The translations under genes were made by a program, and so were the position numbers. The notes beneath the pieces are model-generated. The model searched no databases, had not been told where the DNA came from, and worked only from the letters and a program-made list of their open reading frames with translations. A stretch of DNA of 64,000 nucleotides from Aeoliella straminimaris (GTDB lineage Bacteria > Planctomycetota > Planctomycetia > Pirellulales > Lacipirellulaceae), in contig NZ_JAMXLR010000062.1 of assembly GCF_024054565.1 (NCBI RefSeq), forward strand, positions 1 to 64,000, written 5' to 3'. This document shows positions 1 through 8,163 of the stretch, piece by piece. Every line of letters begins with the position of its first letter. Positions within the stretch are counted from its first letter, which is position 1.

Positions 1-9
1 GGCTGGGAA

Positions 10-675
10 CTATTCCAGCAAATCGACGCCGATGTTCACTGCCACGCTCTGATCGATGTGGTGCTCAACACCTGCGAGGTCGATCACCCGACCGCCGTCG
101 GCGTGTGCCTTGGCCACGATGCCGGCCACGCCCAGCGTGATGCCCGACTCGCTCAAGGTGCGCAAGATTTCGGGCGATTGGTCCAGCACTCGGATCACCC
201 GAAATCTTTGCCCCTCGCTCAGTTCAACCAGCGGCACGGTGTCTGCCTGCGGAATGGCTCCGTCGGCCGTCGGAATGGGATCGCCATGCGGATCGACCTT
301 GGGATGTCCCAGGTGCTGGTCGATGCGATCGACCAACCAGTCGCTCACGGCGTGTTCCATGTTCTCCGCTTCGTCGTGCACCTCGTCCCAGGACAGCTTC
401 AGCGTGTCGACCAGAAACAGCTCGATCAGCCGGTGACGACGGATGACCCGCAGCGCGATGGCTCGGCCAGCAGGTGTCAATTCTACTCCCTCGTATGGCT
501 TGTAGGTGGCCAAGCTGCCGTCGGCCAGGGTCTTCAGCATGCTGGTCACGGTGCCGGGCGAGACCCCCAGGGCGTCGGCAATCTGCCCCGTGCTGACGAT
601 GGTCCCCTGTTGGCCATCGGAAAGTTGAAAGATGGCTTTCAGATAGTTTTCGACGGTTAACGTCAAGCTCGACAC
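10..675 (-). CDS. DtxR/MntR-family metal-dependent transcriptional regulator
   Basis: This is a cytoplasmic metal-sensing repressor, in its family used to control iron or manganese transport. The N-terminus reads as a winged helix (ENYLKAIFQLS, then IADALGVSPGTVTSMLKTL). It is followed by the dimerisation/metal-binding part (RRHRLIELFLV, then EVHDEAENMEHAVSD, which has the Glu and His ligands usual in the family). The last ~75 residues look like the FeoA/SH3-type C-terminal domain. I chose the GTG at 675 because GGGGGAG lies 8 nt upstream and the conserved domain begins at once. A longer frame from a TTG at 750 exists but adds an unconserved tail. No target transporter lies next to it, so iron versus manganese cannot be decided. 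Confidence 0.88.
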   Translation of the reverse strand: MSSLTLTVENYLKAIFQLSDGQQGTIVSTGQIADALGVSPGTVTSMLKTLADGSLATYKPYEGVELTPAGRAIALRVIRRHRLIELFLVDTLKLSWDEVHDEAENMEHAVSDWLVDRIDQHLGHPKVDPHGDPIPTADGAIPQADTVPLVELSEGQRFRVIRVLDQSPEILRTLSESGITLGVAGIVAKAHADGGRVIDLAGVEHHIDQSVAVNIGVDLLE

Positions 676-789
676 TTTGCGACTCCCCCTTCCCCCTGCC
701 GAGACTGGGCCGCCTTGTGATACGTGCCCCGGGAAAGGATAGTGTACCAAGACGGCTCAACGCCACACGAACTCCGAAAACATTGACGA

Positions 790-1689
790 ATGCAGCCTAA
801 ACCGCAGCCCTGGCGTGAGCTTTACCCGTTCGACTCGCACTGGTTCAGCGTGCCGCTGGGCCGCGTTCACTATGTGGACGAAGGTCCCCACGAAGGCCGG
901 CCGCTGCTGTTCGTGCACGGCAATCCAACCTGGTCGTTTCACTGGCGGGGTCTCATCGGCCCGTTACATCATCGGTACCGCACCGTGGCGATCGACCACC
1001 TGGGATGCGGACTTAGCGACAAACCGCAGCAACGTATCCGATTGGAGGACCACATCTCGCATCTAGTCGGCCTGGTCGAGCACCTCGACCTGCGGGATGT
1101 CACACTGGTGGCCCAGGACTGGGGCGGCGCAATTGGCTTGGGCGCCATGCTCCGCGTGCCCGAGCGATTGTCGCGAATCGTTCTGTTCAACACCGGCGCG
1201 TTCCCCCCCTGGTACATCCCGAAGCGAATCGCCGTGTGCCGGGCGCCCGTGTTTGGCCGTTTGGCCGTGCAAGGGCTCAACGCGTTTACACGGGCCGCCC
1301 TCAGCATGACCCTGGCGCGCCGGGCGGCGCTGGCTCCCGAAGTGGCCAACGGATATCTGGATACCACGCGCGGCTGGTCGAATCGCCGGCAGACCTACGA
1401 GTTCGTAGTCGATATCCCGATGAAGAAGAGCCATCCCACGTGGCAGACTTTGGACCGCATCGACCGCCGGCTCGCCAGCCTGGCCGATCGCCCGGCAATG
1501 CTGGTGTGGGGAATGAAGGATTGGTGCTTCCGTCCCGACTGCCTGAAGCGATTCAAAGAGGCCTGGCCCAACGCCGAGGTGCATCGCCTGGATGATGTTG
1601 GCCATTGGGTGGTGGAAGACGCGCCCGAAGAAGCACTGAAACTCGCAACAGAATTTCTCGCCCGCACCGATTCGGAGAATCCCAGGTGA
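790..1689 (+). CDS. alpha/beta hydrolase, haloalkane dehalogenase / OleB-like
   Basis: This is a 299-residue alpha/beta-fold hydrolase. The oxyanion-hole segment HGNPTWSFHWR (about residues 43-53) and the nucleophile elbow VAQDWGGAIG have Asp, not Ser, as nucleophile near residue 110. The catalytic His is in DVGHWVVED near 271. Asp followed by Trp is the hallmark of haloalkane dehalogenases and of OleB, the beta-lactone decarboxylase of long-chain olefin synthesis, a pathway known in planctomycetes. No oleA, oleC or oleD gene is visible here, so the substrate is open. Its stop codon overlaps the GTG start of the next gene (GTGA), so the two are probably translated together. The family is sure; the exact reaction is not. 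Confidence 0.85.
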   Translation: MQPKPQPWRELYPFDSHWFSVPLGRVHYVDEGPHEGRPLLFVHGNPTWSFHWRGLIGPLHHRYRTVAIDHLGCGLSDKPQQRIRLEDHISHLVGLVEHLDLRDVTLVAQDWGGAIGLGAMLRVPERLSRIVLFNTGAFPPWYIPKRIAVCRAPVFGRLAVQGLNAFTRAALSMTLARRAALAPEVANGYLDTTRGWSNRRQTYEFVVDIPMKKSHPTWQTLDRIDRRLASLADRPAMLVWGMKDWCFRPDCLKRFKEAWPNAEVHRLDDVGHWVVEDAPEEALKLATEFLARTDSENPR

Positions 1690-2561
1690 CTAGTTCAACC
1701 CTGCAACGCCCTACCTCGCTGGGTGGTTGTGCGACGCTTGCCTGCCTGTGGGAAGCCACGGCCGCCAAACCAGGCAACGTGCACCGTGGTGCCGACTTCG
1801 AAGACATGACGTTCGTCGACTTTCTCGCCAGTGCCGCGGTCATTGGCCCGGTGATGGACCGCTGCGAACAGCTTGGCTTGGGTGGCACGGTGCTTCAGGC
1901 TGTCGAAGCCACGCGACGCACCGTGGGCCGTAACACCAATCTCGGCACGCTGCTGTTGATCGCGCCGCTCGCCATGGCGAGGGGCGATGTCGAGAAGGCT
2001 TCGGCCATTGTTCGCGATGCCAGCCAGGAGGATGCGGGGCAGATCTATCAGGCCATTCGCACCGCGCAGCCGGGTGGCCTGGGCGAGGTCGAGCGGGGCG
2101 ACGTGGCCGGCGAACCGGACCTCTCCCTGTTCGAGGCGATGCAACTGGCAGCTGATCGCGATCTTGTGGCGCGGCAGTATGCTGGGGGCTTCGCCGAAGT
2201 TGCCGATGCGGTAGAGCACCTCGATAACCACCTGGTATACAACGCCGCTCTGAACGATGCGATTGTGTTGACGCAACTGTTGCTTCTTTCAAGGCATGGC
2301 GATAGCCTCGTCGCCCGTAAGCTGGGGCCCGCCGCCTCACAGGACATCGCCAGCCGCGCGGCCAGTGTGCTGGCCGCTTACCAACAGAATCGAGATGAGT
2401 ACTATCGCGCCGTGGCCGACTTCGACTTCTGGCTCCGCGCCGACGGGCATCGACGTAACCCAGGCACCACGGCCGACCTGTTGGCCGCCGTGCTGTTTGT
2501 GATGTTGGTGCAGGATCGTCTAAGTTGGCCAGTAACGTTTTACGGAAGTCCCCCAACATAA
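1686..2561 (+). CDS. CitG-like triphosphoribosyl-dephospho-CoA synthase family protein
   Basis: This 291-residue protein belongs to the CitG family, whose founding member makes the prosthetic-group precursor of citrate lyase. Conserved blocks are EATAAKPGNVHRG with DFEDMTF following, GRNTNLGTLLLIAPLA, and NDAIVLTQLLLLSRHGDSLV. I chose the GTG at 1686 because it overlaps the stop of the upstream hydrolase; the frame can be extended to 1605 only through unrelated sequence inside that gene. No citrate lyase genes are present. Archaeal and planctomycete members of this family often accompany methanopterin-linked C1 genes. The PTPS-like gene follows after 12 nt, so a pterin or C1 cofactor role is a reasonable inference, not shown. 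Confidence 0.83.
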   Translation: MTSSTLQRPTSLGGCATLACLWEATAAKPGNVHRGADFEDMTFVDFLASAAVIGPVMDRCEQLGLGGTVLQAVEATRRTVGRNTNLGTLLLIAPLAMARGDVEKASAIVRDASQEDAGQIYQAIRTAQPGGLGEVERGDVAGEPDLSLFEAMQLAADRDLVARQYAGGFAEVADAVEHLDNHLVYNAALNDAIVLTQLLLLSRHGDSLVARKLGPAASQDIASRAASVLAAYQQNRDEYYRAVADFDFWLRADGHRRNPGTTADLLAAVLFVMLVQDRLSWPVTFYGSPPT

Positions 2562-2573
2562 TAGTAGCGCCCG

Positions 2574-3059
2574 ATGAACAACCATTATCACGTTCGGCTG
2601 GATAAGAACGAATTCACGTTCTGCGCGGCGCATTTTATTACGTATGCCGGCAATATCTGCGAACCTTTGCATGGCCACAACTATCGAGTGAGCGCCGAGA
2701 TCGCCGGGCCGCTGGATGAAAATCAGTACGTGGTCGACTTCATCGCGGCGCGCGACGCCCTACTGGCTATCACCCGCAAGCTCGATCACCGCGTGCTGCT
2801 GCCAACCAGCCATCCTACGATCCAGGTCACCCAGGTCGGCGACGAAGTGACCGCGCGGTTCGAAGAGAGGCGGTGGGTATTTCCAGCAAGCGACTGTGTG
2901 TTGCTGCCGGTCTCGAACACCACGGCCGAGCTACTGGCTCACCACATTGGCGAGCAACTGCTAGCGGCACTCGCCGAGCACGGGTTCACTCCCACGTCGC
3001 TGGAGATTGCCGTGGACGAATGCCAGGGTCAGCAGGGCGTCTGCCGATGGGGCAACTGA
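2574..3059 (+). CDS. 6-pyruvoyl-tetrahydropterin synthase / QueD family protein
   Basis: This is a 161-residue member of the PTPS/QueD family, zinc enzymes that convert dihydroneopterin triphosphate to pterin or queuosine precursors. The three zinc-binding histidines are visible at H20 (FCAAHF), H33 and H35 (LHGHNY). Cys29, four residues before H33, fits the catalytic Cys of QueD, and VDEC near the end fits the substrate-binding Glu block. Between about residues 78 and 110 it has extra sequence compared with short QueD proteins. It is third in a tight series after the hydrolase and the CitG-like gene. No other queuosine genes are near, so QueD is not assured; a pterin-cofactor role is equally likely. 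Confidence 0.88.
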   Translation: MNNHYHVRLDKNEFTFCAAHFITYAGNICEPLHGHNYRVSAEIAGPLDENQYVVDFIAARDALLAITRKLDHRVLLPTSHPTIQVTQVGDEVTARFEERRWVFPASDCVLLPVSNTTAELLAHHIGEQLLAALAEHGFTPTSLEIAVDECQGQQGVCRWGN

Positions 3060-3207
3060 CGGGCCCCGTTCGACCGGGCTGCCCCGGTCGGCAAGATTTA
3101 CCTAACCGGCAAATCCTCTCAAGCGTTCCCCTGCTAACCGCCGATGTCCAAGATGTCGTGTGCCGATATGCGCGCGGTGTGCTAGCGTCTTCCCCCTTCG
3201 AGACCGC

Positions 3208-4209
3208 ATGAATTCTGCGATGTCCGACATCCACAAAGCTGCCGTCGTGCTGATGAGCCTCCCCGAGGAGGACGCCGCCGTGATTCTCAGCAAGCTCAGC
3301 CCCAAAGAAGTGGAACAGGTTTCCATCGAAATCGCCCGCACCAAGCGGATACTCCCCACTGAGCAGGACGCGACGATCCGCGAGTTTGCAAATACGAGCC
3401 CGAGTTCCACCACCGAAGGGGGTAGTCTGGACCTGGCCAAGACGCTGGTAAAGAAAGCCCTGGGGTCGGAGGCAGGCCAAGCGCTCGACAACATCCGCCA
3501 GCACATCGAGGCTTTGCCGTTCGGATTCCTCCGCACGGTCGATAGCCAGAACGTGCTGACGTACGTCATCGACGAGCACCCGCAGACCATTGCCCTGATC
3601 GTCTCCTATTTGCCGGCGAGCTTTGGCGCCGAAATCCTGGCCGGTCTGCCGCCCGAGCGGCAGTTGCAGGTGGTTCGACGCATGGCCACGATGGGCCAGA
3701 CCAGTCCCGACATCATTCGCGAGGTGGAAAAAGGGCTCGAGGGGCGGATGTCCAACGTCGTGAGCCAAAGTTTCCAGAACGCCGGCGGAGTGGAGTCGGT
3801 AGCCGAAATGCTGAACGTTTCCGAACGCTCGACAGAGCGTGCCATCCTGGAACAGATGGCCGAGGACGACCCCGATCTGGTCGAAGAAATTCGCCGCTTG
3901 ATGTTCGTGTTCGAAGACATCGCCAAGTTTGCGAACAAAGACATCCAAACAATGCTCAAGCACATCGAAACCTCGCAGTGGGCGCTGGCCCTTAAGGGCG
4001 CGAGCGAAGAGCTCAAGGACAAGGTACTAAGCAACCTGTCTCAACGCGCCGGCGATATGCTCCGCGAAGAGATGGAATACCTGGGTGCCGTGAAGCTCTC
4101 GGCAGTCGAAGCCGAACAGCAGCGCATTGTCGACATCGTTCGCAGCCTGGAGGACGCGGGCGAAATCGAGATTGCCGCGGGCGACGAAGAAGAGCAACTG
4201 GTGCAGTAG
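3208..4209 (+). CDS. fliG: flagellar motor switch protein FliG
   Basis: FliG is the rotor protein that meets the MotA stator and sets torque and rotation direction; it sits on the cytoplasmic face of the MS ring. At 333 residues it has the usual length. The N-terminal domain (HKAAVVLMSLPEEDAAVILSKL read in the first 35 residues), the EHPQTIA motif near residue 121, the GG-containing helix (NAGGVESVAEMLN) and the C-terminal torque helix region (EEMEYLGAVKLSAVEAEQQ) are all present. The ATG at 3208 is preferred over the 48-nt longer frame; an ATG at 3220 is also possible. No other flagellar gene is in the window, as is common in planctomycetes with scattered flagellar loci. Confidence 0.95.
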   Translation: MNSAMSDIHKAAVVLMSLPEEDAAVILSKLSPKEVEQVSIEIARTKRILPTEQDATIREFANTSPSSTTEGGSLDLAKTLVKKALGSEAGQALDNIRQHIEALPFGFLRTVDSQNVLTYVIDEHPQTIALIVSYLPASFGAEILAGLPPERQLQVVRRMATMGQTSPDIIREVEKGLEGRMSNVVSQSFQNAGGVESVAEMLNVSERSTERAILEQMAEDDPDLVEEIRRLMFVFEDIAKFANKDIQTMLKHIETSQWALALKGASEELKDKVLSNLSQRAGDMLREEMEYLGAVKLSAVEAEQQRIVDIVRSLEDAGEIEIAAGDEEEQLVQ

Positions 4210-4242
4210 GTAAGTGGTCAGCAGTTGCCGTTGGGGCGACCA

Positions 4243-5280
4243 TCACTCCTCCGGCAACTCTTCCAGCAGCACCTCATCGTCCTTGGCACCCCACTGTTTT
4301 TTCAGTGCGGCCAACTTTTCCGTTTCGCCCAAATGCTCATAACAGGCAGCCAGCCCACGGGCGGAGGGTCGGTAGTTGGCACAGTCGGTCAGAGAGTACT
4401 GGAACATTCTGGCCGCGCCCTCCCAATCTTCGCGGTGCAGGAACGCCATGGCGATGTTGTACTTCACGCCGGCAGCCACGGGCTGCTTGTCCAGGATCTT
4501 GCGATAGTCGTCGATCGCCTGCTGAAACTTGCCATTGCGGGCTTTGATGTTCGCCGAATCGAGCCCTGGATACTTACCGCCCACGTCGGTACCGCCGTAG
4601 GCACGGAACAACTGCGCGATGGCCACCGGTACGCCAAGCACGAAGATTGCATTGCCCAACAGCATCTTCCAGGCCTCGCTTCGCATGCACCCGGGACAAC
4701 GCCAAGTTTGGCGATGCGAGAAACCATAGACGACCAGCAAAAAGTAGAAGTAGAAGATCGTGAACCGCCGCGGCTTGCTGAACATGCCGCACTCGTCGCA
4801 CAGACGATACTTCTTTTCGCCTTTGGCCGGGGCGTCGAACGACTCACTCTGGTCGTCCGATACGGTATGGCAGAACTCGCAACTCACCTGGGGCGTTTTA
4901 GCAAAGCCCGACAGATCGATCACGGCATGACAATGAGGACAAGTGACGTCGCGGTACTCACTCGAGCGCCCTTCGGAGGCCAATTCCTCCTTGTGCCGTC
5001 GGGCCCACGCGCGACTGCGAGCCCGGCCGAGCATCAGCTTCAAGCGGTCCGCGCTACCCGAGGTGACGTTGAACAACAGATGAACTGGCTCGCTGTTCTC
5101 GCCCACCACCGAGAGAATAACCGTTCGCTCTCGATAGTCGACATCCAGGATGGCCGCGCTAGGCAAGTCCACCGTATCCAGCACGAGCGTCTCGCCGTCG
5201 AAGTGCCCTTTCTTCGAGTAAAACCCCTGCGGCTGGCCTTGGTCATTGAGCCATTTGAATTTGAATTGGTAGTTTTCCAT
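4243..5280 (-). CDS. zinc-ribbon, membrane-anchored TPR-like protein of unknown function
   Basis: The function is not recognised. The 345-residue protein starts with a beta-rich part (ENYQFKFKW onward), then a zinc ribbon (CPHCHAVIDLSG with CEFCH), a second Cys pair (CDECGMF) before a hydrophobic segment (FTIFYFYFLLVVYGF), a third (CPGCM), another hydrophobic stretch (MLLGNAIFVLGVPVAIAQLF), and a TPR-like C-terminus (NIKARNGKFQQAIDDYRKIL, then NIAMAFLHREDWEGAARMF). The two membrane segments flank a short Cys-bearing loop. The ATG at 5280 begins the conserved part; the frame runs on to 5391 without support. It converges with fliG and is followed upstream by another membrane-protein gene. Confidence 0.75.
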   Translation of the reverse strand: MENYQFKFKWLNDQGQPQGFYSKKGHFDGETLVLDTVDLPSAAILDVDYRERTVILSVVGENSEPVHLLFNVTSGSADRLKLMLGRARSRAWARRHKEELASEGRSSEYRDVTCPHCHAVIDLSGFAKTPQVSCEFCHTVSDDQSESFDAPAKGEKKYRLCDECGMFSKPRRFTIFYFYFLLVVYGFSHRQTWRCPGCMRSEAWKMLLGNAIFVLGVPVAIAQLFRAYGGTDVGGKYPGLDSANIKARNGKFQQAIDDYRKILDKQPVAAGVKYNIAMAFLHREDWEGAARMFQYSLTDCANYRPSARGLAACYEHLGETEKLAALKKQWGAKDDEVLLEELPEE

Positions 5281-5463
5281 GGGAATTCTGCAGAGCGGGT
5301 CGTGAGCTAGCAGTGATCTGACGACTACCTGCGGAGTATAAACGCAGTGCGTGGAATTCGCCAAGCAACGATTTCCCAGCGGCGCGACCAACGGCAGCTA
5401 CCCCGCTGGAACTTTTCGAGGCGCAACGGCGAGCGAGCAATCTGGCGTCGAATGTGAGTCTCT

Positions 5464-5916
5464 TCAGTCCTGCACTCTTGGCAACCCTTGCGCGCCGTCT
5501 TCCAGCGACTCGGGTTGGTCTACCATTTCGTGTCGCCGATCGCTGACAGAAAAGAGCCAGTTGGCAATCAGCATGATCACCAGAGGCAAAGCAAACGGCG
5601 TCATCGCTCCCACGAACATCAGCACTGCGTAAACGAACTGCCATCGCAATTGCCCACCCACGGCCGTCCAGAACGCCACGGTCGTGGTCAGGGCGACAAG
5701 ACCGAGCATGGAGAAGCGTGGCCACCAGCGTGGAGTTGTTTTCTCGGCGGTTTGCTGTGCCGCTCCCCCAAGCAGCATGTAGACGAGTTTGTAGGTGGCC
5801 GACAGCACGACGCCGACAATCAGCACCAGCGACACCACGAAGGCGCAACCCAAGAGCAGCAACACCAATGTGTAGAAGCACCATCCCAACCAGTGAGCAG
5901 GTTCATTGAGTGCCAT
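5464..5916 (-). CDS. small integral membrane protein of unknown function
   Basis: This 150-residue protein has about four hydrophobic segments: LGWCFYTLVLLLLGCAFVV and the following stretch to GVVLSATYKLVYMLL, then MLGLVALTTTVAFWTAVG, and FVYAVLMFVGAMTPFALPLV running into a fourth. The C-terminal tail is charged. No catalytic motif is seen and the family is not recognised. It lies in the same orientation as the zinc-ribbon protein downstream and the single-pass protein upstream, so the three may form a loose membrane-protein group, though the gaps (about 100-180 nt) do not require one transcript. Confidence 0.65.
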   Translation of the reverse strand: MALNEPAHWLGWCFYTLVLLLLGCAFVVSLVLIVGVVLSATYKLVYMLLGGAAQQTAEKTTPRWWPRFSMLGLVALTTTVAFWTAVGGQLRWQFVYAVLMFVGAMTPFALPLVIMLIANWLFSVSDRRHEMVDQPESLEDGAQGLPRVQD

Positions 5917-6014
5917 GGCTCTCGCCGGTTAACACGAGACGGGATCCGTTGAGCAAACCAGGTACCTGTCGCGGCGTCAAATCCGCCGCCACGCCACCGA
6001 CCGGCCTGCCAACA

Positions 6015-6680
6015 TCAGTCTACCGGATTGGCGAGCGTCTGGTCGACAATTTGTCTCACGCGTTGCTTCACATCGATAGGGGCGACCGTTTCCGGAATCC
6101 CCGCCTCTTCGGCCACCGCATCCATGGCGGCGAGCAAGTCGCGAAGCTCCTCGTCGGGGAACGTTTCGCGGAAGTGACGATTGCCCTCCCCATCCAACCT
6201 GGTGACTCGTCGGTCTATCTCCAGGGTTGTCTCTTCGTCCACCTTTTCCTCACAAACAGCCCTGGCGTAGCGACGAAGCACGTTTCCACCGGCTACCTTC
6301 TCCTCGTCCGAGATTGACGAGGTCGTGAAATAGCTCTGCGCTAGACCACGCGAAATCGCCACTTCCATCATGACGATCCGCACTTGGCGAATTGCCGCTT
6401 CGCACTGCTGGTAGTCGATCGACTTCTCCTGGGCCGCCGCAGCCAATCGACGCAAGTCAGCCTTCACGGCCACACTCTCGGCAGCATACAGGTGCCGAGA
6501 GTTGGCTTGATGGTCGGCCGCCTCGAACGCGTTGCGAAGGTTCCTTGGCAGCGTCGGCGGTACGAATTGCGATGTCGCCAGGGCCGCCAACACCAGCGTC
6601 ACCAGCGGAATCACCGTTGCCCACACCCGGGGATGGCTGCGGAGCCACCAAACTAGGCCACGAGGTTGCTCGGACTGCAT
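6015..6680 (-). CDS. single-pass membrane protein of unknown function
   Basis: This 221-residue protein has one transmembrane helix near residues 19-38 (VWATVIPLVTLVLAALATS) after a short basic N-terminus, and a largely helical, charged remainder (AAESVAVKADLRRLAAAAQE; EEKVAGGNVLRRYARAV). The long part is probably outside the cytoplasm. No enzyme motif or known family is recognised. It lies upstream of the small membrane protein in the same orientation. Confidence 0.65.
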   Translation of the reverse strand: MQSEQPRGLVWWLRSHPRVWATVIPLVTLVLAALATSQFVPPTLPRNLRNAFEAADHQANSRHLYAAESVAVKADLRRLAAAAQEKSIDYQQCEAAIRQVRIVMMEVAISRGLAQSYFTTSSISDEEKVAGGNVLRRYARAVCEEKVDEETTLEIDRRVTRLDGEGNRHFRETFPDEELRDLLAAMDAVAEEAGIPETVAPIDVKQRVRQIVDQTLANPVD

Positions 6681-6788
6681 GCGCGGAACGTCCCACCTTT
6701 GTTCAAATCAAGCGATTCCAGTTGAGTCATGTCCACAAGGGTGAAAGAACGAATGAAGCAATGCCTGTCGACACTCGTCCTCTCACGT

Positions 6789-7472
6789 TCACACCAATCC
6801 GCTAAACGTCTCCAGCCCAATCGGTTCGCGGCAATGGAATGGTTCGCCATACTCGACTCCGATGGTCTTCCCCCAGTAGCTGGCTTCGTCGCGCAGTTTT
6901 TCCATGAACGAGCCATCGCGTCCGGTGATGAACTGGCTCTCGTAGGCGCGGATGCTGGCCAGCTTCGATTCCCACTGGTCCGAAATGTCGAGGATGAACG
7001 CCGGCTGTGCAGCGGCCTTTAGATGGACACAGTAGTAGTTGTAGATTCGCTGCGGATGGTGGGGCTCGCTAGGCAGATCGGACTTGGTGAGCTTGGCCCA
7101 GAACCGCGCGTCGTCCACCAGCTTGGTCGCGGCGGTGTGATCGGGGTGGGCGTCCACCCAGTACGGCGCGAACAGCCACCGGGGTCGTGTCTGGCGAATC
7201 ACGCCCGCCAGTTTGGCGCGGTTCTCCAGCGTAGCCTCCAAGCTGCGATTCGGCAGTCCCAGGTTCTCCCGCCACTCGAGCCCCAGAATCTTGGTGGCCT
7301 CGGCAGTCTCGCGGGCGCGAATCTCGGGCGATCCGTGCGGTGTGGGTTCGCCGCTGGTCAGATCGAGTACTCCCACCCGCTTACCTGCGGCCAGCAACTT
7401 GAGAATGGCGCCGCCCATGCCTAGTTCGGCATCGTCGGGGTGAGGAGCAATTACGAGAATATCGAGCAGCAT
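6789..7472 (-). CDS. bshB1: PIG-L family deacetylase, BshB1-like
   Basis: This 227-residue protein is a zinc-dependent LmbE/PIG-L deacetylase. The start APHPDDAELGMGG carries the HPDD zinc motif (His and Asp ligands) near residue 10, and AHPDHTAA near residue 110 carries the third ligand. The length and the run DLTSGEPTPHGSPEIRARE closely fit BshB1, which removes the acetyl group from N-acetylglucosaminyl-malate in bacillithiol synthesis. I chose the ATG at 7472 because the motif begins directly after it; the frame runs on to 7517. Neither bshA nor bshC is in the window, so the bacillithiol role is inferred from similarity only. Confidence 0.85.
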   Translation of the reverse strand: MLLDILVIAPHPDDAELGMGGAILKLLAAGKRVGVLDLTSGEPTPHGSPEIRARETAEATKILGLEWRENLGLPNRSLEATLENRAKLAGVIRQTRPRWLFAPYWVDAHPDHTAATKLVDDARFWAKLTKSDLPSEPHHPQRIYNYYCVHLKAAAQPAFILDISDQWESKLASIRAYESQFITGRDGSFMEKLRDEASYWGKTIGVEYGEPFHCREPIGLETFSGLV

Positions 7473-7665
7473 AGCGAGATCTGGCCAGTAACGGTGTGGC
7501 GAGTAACAAAGCACCAAGGCAAGCTAGCAGCCAAATTCAATGGCCACCGTTGACCTGCGCCGGTTGCATCTTCGCCCGCCAGGGGGGTAAAAGCAACTGC
7601 TCTGGACAGCTGCCGACAGTTCTGGCAAACTCCCGCACCGCACGAATTTTAGCCCCCCGACTGTC

Positions 7666-7833
7666 ATGTTCCATCAACGTATAGTTCGACTGTCTCTTAC
7701 CGTGTGCCTGCTGGCCGCTTGTGGCTGTTCGTCTTGGCGGACGCCGAACCTGAACGGCTTGCGCGATCCTCGCGCCGTCGACATCGACAGCCGGCTGGCT
7801 GGTCCCGCCAACGACAACCTGAAGGCCGAATAG
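7666..7833 (+). CDS. small putative lipoprotein (55 residues)
   Basis: This is a short frame with a clear lipoprotein signal. The N-terminus is MFHQRIVRLSLTVCLLAACG, with Arg residues, a hydrophobic core and a lipobox LLAAC whose Cys19 would be lipid-modified. The mature part is only about 36 residues (SSWRTPNLNGLRDPRAVDID and on) and ends at TAG 7831-7833. Planctomycete genomes hold many such tiny lipoproteins, but the function is unknown. It is 330 nt upstream of the carboxypeptidase gene in the same orientation. The small size makes chance possible; the lipobox is the main support. Confidence 0.5.
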   Translation: MFHQRIVRLSLTVCLLAACGCSSWRTPNLNGLRDPRAVDIDSRLAGPANDNLKAE

Positions 7834-8163
7834 CGAGCATCACGCCGCATCGGGTGCGAGTGGCCGTGTTGACCAACTGCGCCCTGCAGCATGGTGAGCA
7901 AACACAGCCTGGTGGGACCCGCGGCAATTCGCCGACATCTTCGGTATTCCCCATCATTTGCTCCGAGTCCATTCGTGCGGTTGCCCTTTAGGTGGCGGAC
8001 CTGGAAGAACTCTGGGCATGCAGGGCAGCTTGCACTTGCTCCGCGAGCGACTTACAACCACCTTGTACGCGTCACGCCATGGGCGCGGCGTGTGGCTGCG
8101 CACTCCAGCACAGCATTCTTCCCAGGTTCTCCCACCACGGCCCTGACAGGCCTCGCTCGCACT
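7834..8163 (+). other. gap of 330 bases with no gene seen
   Basis: This lies between the small lipoprotein frame and the carboxypeptidase. Open frames cross it in two registers, including an in-frame upstream extension of the carboxypeptidase back to 7891. The composition of those translations is Arg/Ser/His-rich and unlike the protein that follows. I see no tRNA, repeat or clear hairpin. Confidence 0.5.

Noticed and set aside
4225..5310. A plus-strand frame of 361 codons
   Set aside because: It is the shadow of the minus-strand zinc-ribbon/TPR-like gene, which has Cys pairs and membrane segments.
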